Shown here: positions 61,706-64,000 of the stretch, piece by piece
Numbering within the stretch: position 1 is the first letter of the stretch
Layout of the letters: every line of letters starts with the position of its first letter
Origin: Muricauda sp. SCSIO 65647
GTDB taxonomy: Bacteria > Bacteroidota > Bacteroidia > Flavobacteriales > Flavobacteriaceae
Reading direction: 5' to 3'
DNA length: 64,000 nt
Assembly: GCF_021534965.1 (NCBI RefSeq)
Contig: NZ_CP091037.1
Span: forward strand, 1,590,501-1,654,500
Notes under the pieces: model-generated
What the model was told of the DNA's origin: nothing
Database searches by the model: none
The model's input: only the letters and a program-made list of their open reading frames with translations
Translations under genes and position numbers: made by a program

Positions 61706-62692
61706 CTATTTTTTATTGTGCCCTGAGAAATCGCGGTGTTCAGTCTTCTCCAACTCCTCTTTTGAAAGGGTTTTGAAGTACTCAAAAGTCTTTTTCATGC
61801 CTTCGGCACGGCCCACCTTGGGTTGCCAGCCCAAAACTTCCTTGGCCTTGGTGATGTCGGGCTGACGCTGCATGGGGTCATCTTTCGGCAAAGGTTTGTA
61901 GATTATCTTCTGGTCGGTGCCGGTCAGCTTGATGATTTCTTCGGCAAACTCTTTGATGGTAATCTCATGTGGATTACCAATATTCATAGGCAAGGTGTAG
62001 TCGCTCATCAACAATCTGTAAATGCCTTCAATTTCATCATCGACATAACAGAATGAACGGGTTTGCGAACCATCGCCGAAAACAGTCAAATCTTCACCGC
62101 GAAGGGCCTGGCCCATAAAAGCGGGTATTACGCGCCCGTCATTCAAGCGCATTCTTGGGCCATAGGTATTGAAAATTCGAACGATTCGTGTGTCCAATCC
62201 ATGAAAACGGTGATAGGCCATAGTGATGGATTCTTGAAATCGCTTGGCCTCGTCATATACCCCTCTTGGGCCAATGGTGTTCACGTTGCCATAATACTCT
62301 TCAGTCTGTGGATGCACCAAGGGGTCACCATACACCTCAGAGGTAGAGGCAATCATGAAACGGGCCTTTTTGTCTTTGGCCAAACCAAGCAAATTATGGG
62401 TGCCCAAAGCACCAACCTTCAATGTCTGGATCGGTATCTTCAAATAGTCAATCGGACTTGCTGGCGAGGCAAAGTGGAGAATATAGTCGAGTTTGCCCGG
62501 CACGTGCACGAATTTGGTCACATCGTGGTGGTAGAACTCAAAATGTTCAAGCTTGAACAGGTGTTCGATGTTTTTGAGGTCTCCGGTTATAAGATTGTCC
62601 ATGGCAATTACATAAAACCCCTCTTTAATAAACCTGTCGCAGAGGTGGGATCCCAGAAACCCGGCAGCGCCGGTTATTAAGACTCGTTTCAT
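61706..62692 (-). CDS. UDP-glucuronate decarboxylase (UDP-xylose synthase)
   Basis: 328 residues. Short-chain dehydrogenase fold: the NAD motif [10 protein letters not shown] (residues 7-16), a TSEVYG block, and the catalytic Tyr-Lys of YDEAK (near 147-151). The C-terminal [17 protein letters not shown] is typical of UXS/UDP-glucose 4-epimerase-like enzymes, and the whole sequence looks like UDP-glucuronate decarboxylase. It makes UDP-xylose for glycans; the sugar transferase upstream may be a co-worker. Confidence 0.88.
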   Translation of the reverse strand: MKRVLITGAAGFLGSHLCDRFIKEGFYVIAMDNLITGDLKNIEHLFKLEHFEFYHHDVTKFVHVPGKLDYILHFASPASPIDYLKIPIQTLKVGALGTHNLLGLAKDKKARFMIASTSEVYGDPLVHPQTEEYYGNVNTIGPRGVYDEAKRFQESITMAYHRFHGLDTRIVRIFNTYGPRMRLNDGRVIPAFMGQALRGEDLTVFGDGSQTRSFCYVDDEIEGIYRLLMSDYTLPMNIGNPHEITIKEFAEEIIKLTGTDQKIIYKPLPKDDPMQRQPDITKAKEVLGWQPKVGRAEGMKKTFEYFKTLSKEELEKTEHRDFSGHNKK

Positions 62693-62800
62693 TCTATTGA
62701 ATAAATATTTTTTTCATGGCAAAAGTAACAATCCAAAAAACTCTGTGGTCATAGTTTTGCCCAAAAACAAATAAAAAGGTCAAAAAGATTAAGAATGGAA

Positions 62801-64000
62801 TCAATACGCTTTTTCTTCACCCTTGATTACATTCAAAACGGTTTGGAAAATAATTTTTAAATCTAAAAAGAGGGACCAGTTTTCCACATAAAATATATCA
62901 AAACGCACCCTATTTTTCATATCTAAGTCTGTCTCTATTTCACCTCGATACCCCTTTACTTGAGCAAGGCCTGTTATTCCAGGTTTGACATAATGTCTCA
63001 GCATAAATTTTTGAATTTTGTCAACGTAGTCGTTCGTATGTTTAATCAAAAGAGGGCGCGGACCCACTACCGACATATTGCCCATTAGAACGTTATAAAA
63101 CTGTGGAAGCTCATCCATACTTGTCTTTCTTATAAATCGCCCCACTTTGGTAACCCGCATATCATTTTTAGTGGCCTGTTGCTCATCTTGGGCTTTGTTC
63201 ATGGCCATTGAGCGAAATTTATAACACGCAAAAAGCTTAAAATCATATCCTTTTCTATACTGTCTAAAGAAAACCGGGCCTTTGGATTCAAGGCTTATTA
63301 TGATTGCCATCAAAGGAGTTAGCCAAGACAATAAAAGAACGATTGTCAGAGAAGAAAAAACAATATCGAATGTTCTTTTGAGCACATAATTGGTCCTGAT
63401 TTTCAAAGGTATCTCCTTTAAGGACAAGACAGGAACATAATCATAGTATTCAAAATTTAATTTCTTGGAAAAAATCTGTTTGTTATCTGGAACGAATTTT
63501 ACCGTTTTGAAATTTTTGTCGGCAAAATTTATCAGATTCAAAATCTGATCATCCTCCAACCCTTCAATCGAGCAATAGATTTCATCAATTCTATTATCGA
63601 CCACATAGTTTAGGCAACCCTCTAAGTCAAACTGTTCTTTTGAAGTCGAAAATTGTCTAAAAAACTGATAGCCATAGCTCTTCTCATTGTTAAAGACTTC
63701 AACCAATTGATTTATTTTTTGATTTTTGCCAATAACAATGACATTTCTTAAATCGCTTTTGCTCTTTTTCCTGTAGTACCTAAGGAAAAGATACTTGGAA
63801 AATTTAAGCGCTGAAATGGCAAACACAATCAACAGAAAAAATATCCCCAGATACAACCTACTTACATTGGGTTGTTTAAAGAACCCGATATACGCATAGA
63901 GTGCTAGAAACATAAAAACGAATTGTCTGAAAAGAAGCACCAATATATAAGTGACCTTGGTATATCTATAAACCTCGTAAAACTTGTTTCTATATGAAAT
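62801..64000 (-). CDS. Exopolysaccharide/undecaprenyl-phosphate sugar transferase (5' end outside window)
   Basis: 399 codons in frame to the window edge; no start is required inside the window, as the frame stays open. N-terminal hydrophobic helices and a CoA-binding/Rossmann-like region (NVIVIGKNQKINQLVEVF), then the C-terminal bacterial sugar transferase domain (from KRTFDIVFSSLTIVLLLSWLTPLMAI: GPVFFRQYRKGYDF, CYKFRSM, KTSMDELPQFYNVLMGNMSVVGPRPLL, KPGITGLAQVKGYRGE). This is a polyprenyl glycosylphosphotransferase of the WcaJ/PssY type, which starts an exopolysaccharide repeat unit on undecaprenyl phosphate. Confidence 0.92.
   Translation of the reverse strand: MSYRNKFYEVYRYTKVTYILVLLFRQFVFMFLALYAYIGFFKQPNVSRLYLGIFFLLIVFAISALKFSKYLFLRYYRKKSKSDLRNVIVIGKNQKINQLVEVFNNEKSYGYQFFRQFSTSKEQFDLEGCLNYVVDNRIDEIYCSIEGLEDDQILNLINFADKNFKTVKFVPDNKQIFSKKLNFEYYDYVPVLSLKEIPLKIRTNYVLKRTFDIVFSSLTIVLLLSWLTPLMAIIISLESKGPVFFRQYRKGYDFKLFACYKFRSMAMNKAQDEQQATKNDMRVTKVGRFIRKTSMDELPQFYNVLMGNMSVVGPRPLLIKHTNDYVDKIQKFMLRHYVKPGITGLAQVKGYRGEIETDLDMKNRVRFDIFYVENWSLFLDLKIIFQTVLNVIKGEEKAY

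Noticed and set aside
1-64000. CRISPR arrays, tRNAs, rRNAs, insertion sequences
   Set aside because: No regularly spaced repeats, clover-leaf-like sequences, rRNA-like stretches, transposase genes or terminal inverted repeats with target duplications were recognised.

Overview
The window comes from a Bacteroidota chromosome, most likely a marine member of the Flavobacteriaceae. The evidence is the gliding/type IX secretion genes (gldH, sprE/porW), the B-type SdhCAB complex, many short lipoproteins, flavobacterial DUF families (DUF4292, DUF5687, DUF6168, DUF6341, DUF6427), promoters of the TTTG-N19-TAnnTTTG type, no need for Shine-Dalgarno sequences, and an ATP synthase operon that lacks atpD and atpC. 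No tRNA, rRNA, CRISPR array, transposase or complete prophage was seen.

Layout. 1-1.6 kb: aspartoacylase/AstE-like hydrolase (cut by the window edge) and a RimK-type ATP-grasp ligase, both minus. 1.7-5.4 kb: sdhCAB behind a textbook promoter, with the broken tail of a four-helix-bundle (23S rRNA IVS family) gene between sdhA and sdhB. 5.4-8.5 kb: WD40 lipoprotein, YceI protein, membrane-anchored winged-helix regulator, orphan Vsr. 8.5-9.7 kb: XRE/S24 repressor facing a small HTH protein across an operator-rich gap. 9.8-13.1 kb: aminotransferase, GNAT, a small independent transcription unit, scoAB. 13.2-18.3 kb: trhO, ricT, gldH, class A PBP. 18.6-24.1 kb: recA, lipoprotein, sigma factor with a probable trans-envelope partner, plsC, trpS. 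24.1-25.2 kb: repeats flanking an orphan AT-rich ORF. 25.2-35.3 kb: dprA, HU/SPOR protein, thioesterase, aldo/keto reductase, and a conserved envelope block (flippase, dut, nucleotidyltransferase, TPR, DUF4292, EnvC). 35.4-37 kb: sulfatase. 37.1-46.3 kb: sprE/porW, bactofilin, atpZ, DUF6168, atpBEFHA, an inserted IVS-type gene, atpG. 46.4-53 kb: GlxA-type regulator, DUF2461, NTF2-like, ABC exporter, PaaE-like reductase, patatin. 53-57.4 kb: arsenosugar operon with a TetR regulator. 57.4-64 kb: heptosyltransferase-like GT9, DUF4254, DUF6427, DUF6341, purD, UDP-glucuronate decarboxylase and a sugar transferase cut by the right edge.

How the parts work together. Most of the window is core metabolism and envelope assembly: respiration (SDH), ATP synthesis, peptidoglycan synthesis and hydrolysis control, LPS/exopolysaccharide sugars, gliding/T9SS, DNA recombination and uptake (RecA, DprA).

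Most notable observations. (1) An arsenosugar cluster whose two upstream gaps share an 18-bp dyad, ACnGAC-N6-GTCnGT, that also lies 22 nt before the tetR start. (2) Two IVS-family insertions, one intact in the atp operon and one relic in the sdh operon. (3) A sigma factor followed by one polypeptide that appears to join a cytoplasmic anti-sigma-like segment, a transmembrane helix, an acidic linker and an outer-membrane beta-barrel domain. (4) A short promoter-to-terminator unit coding a 35-residue peptide or a small RNA. All assignments come from reading the sequence; no database search was run.
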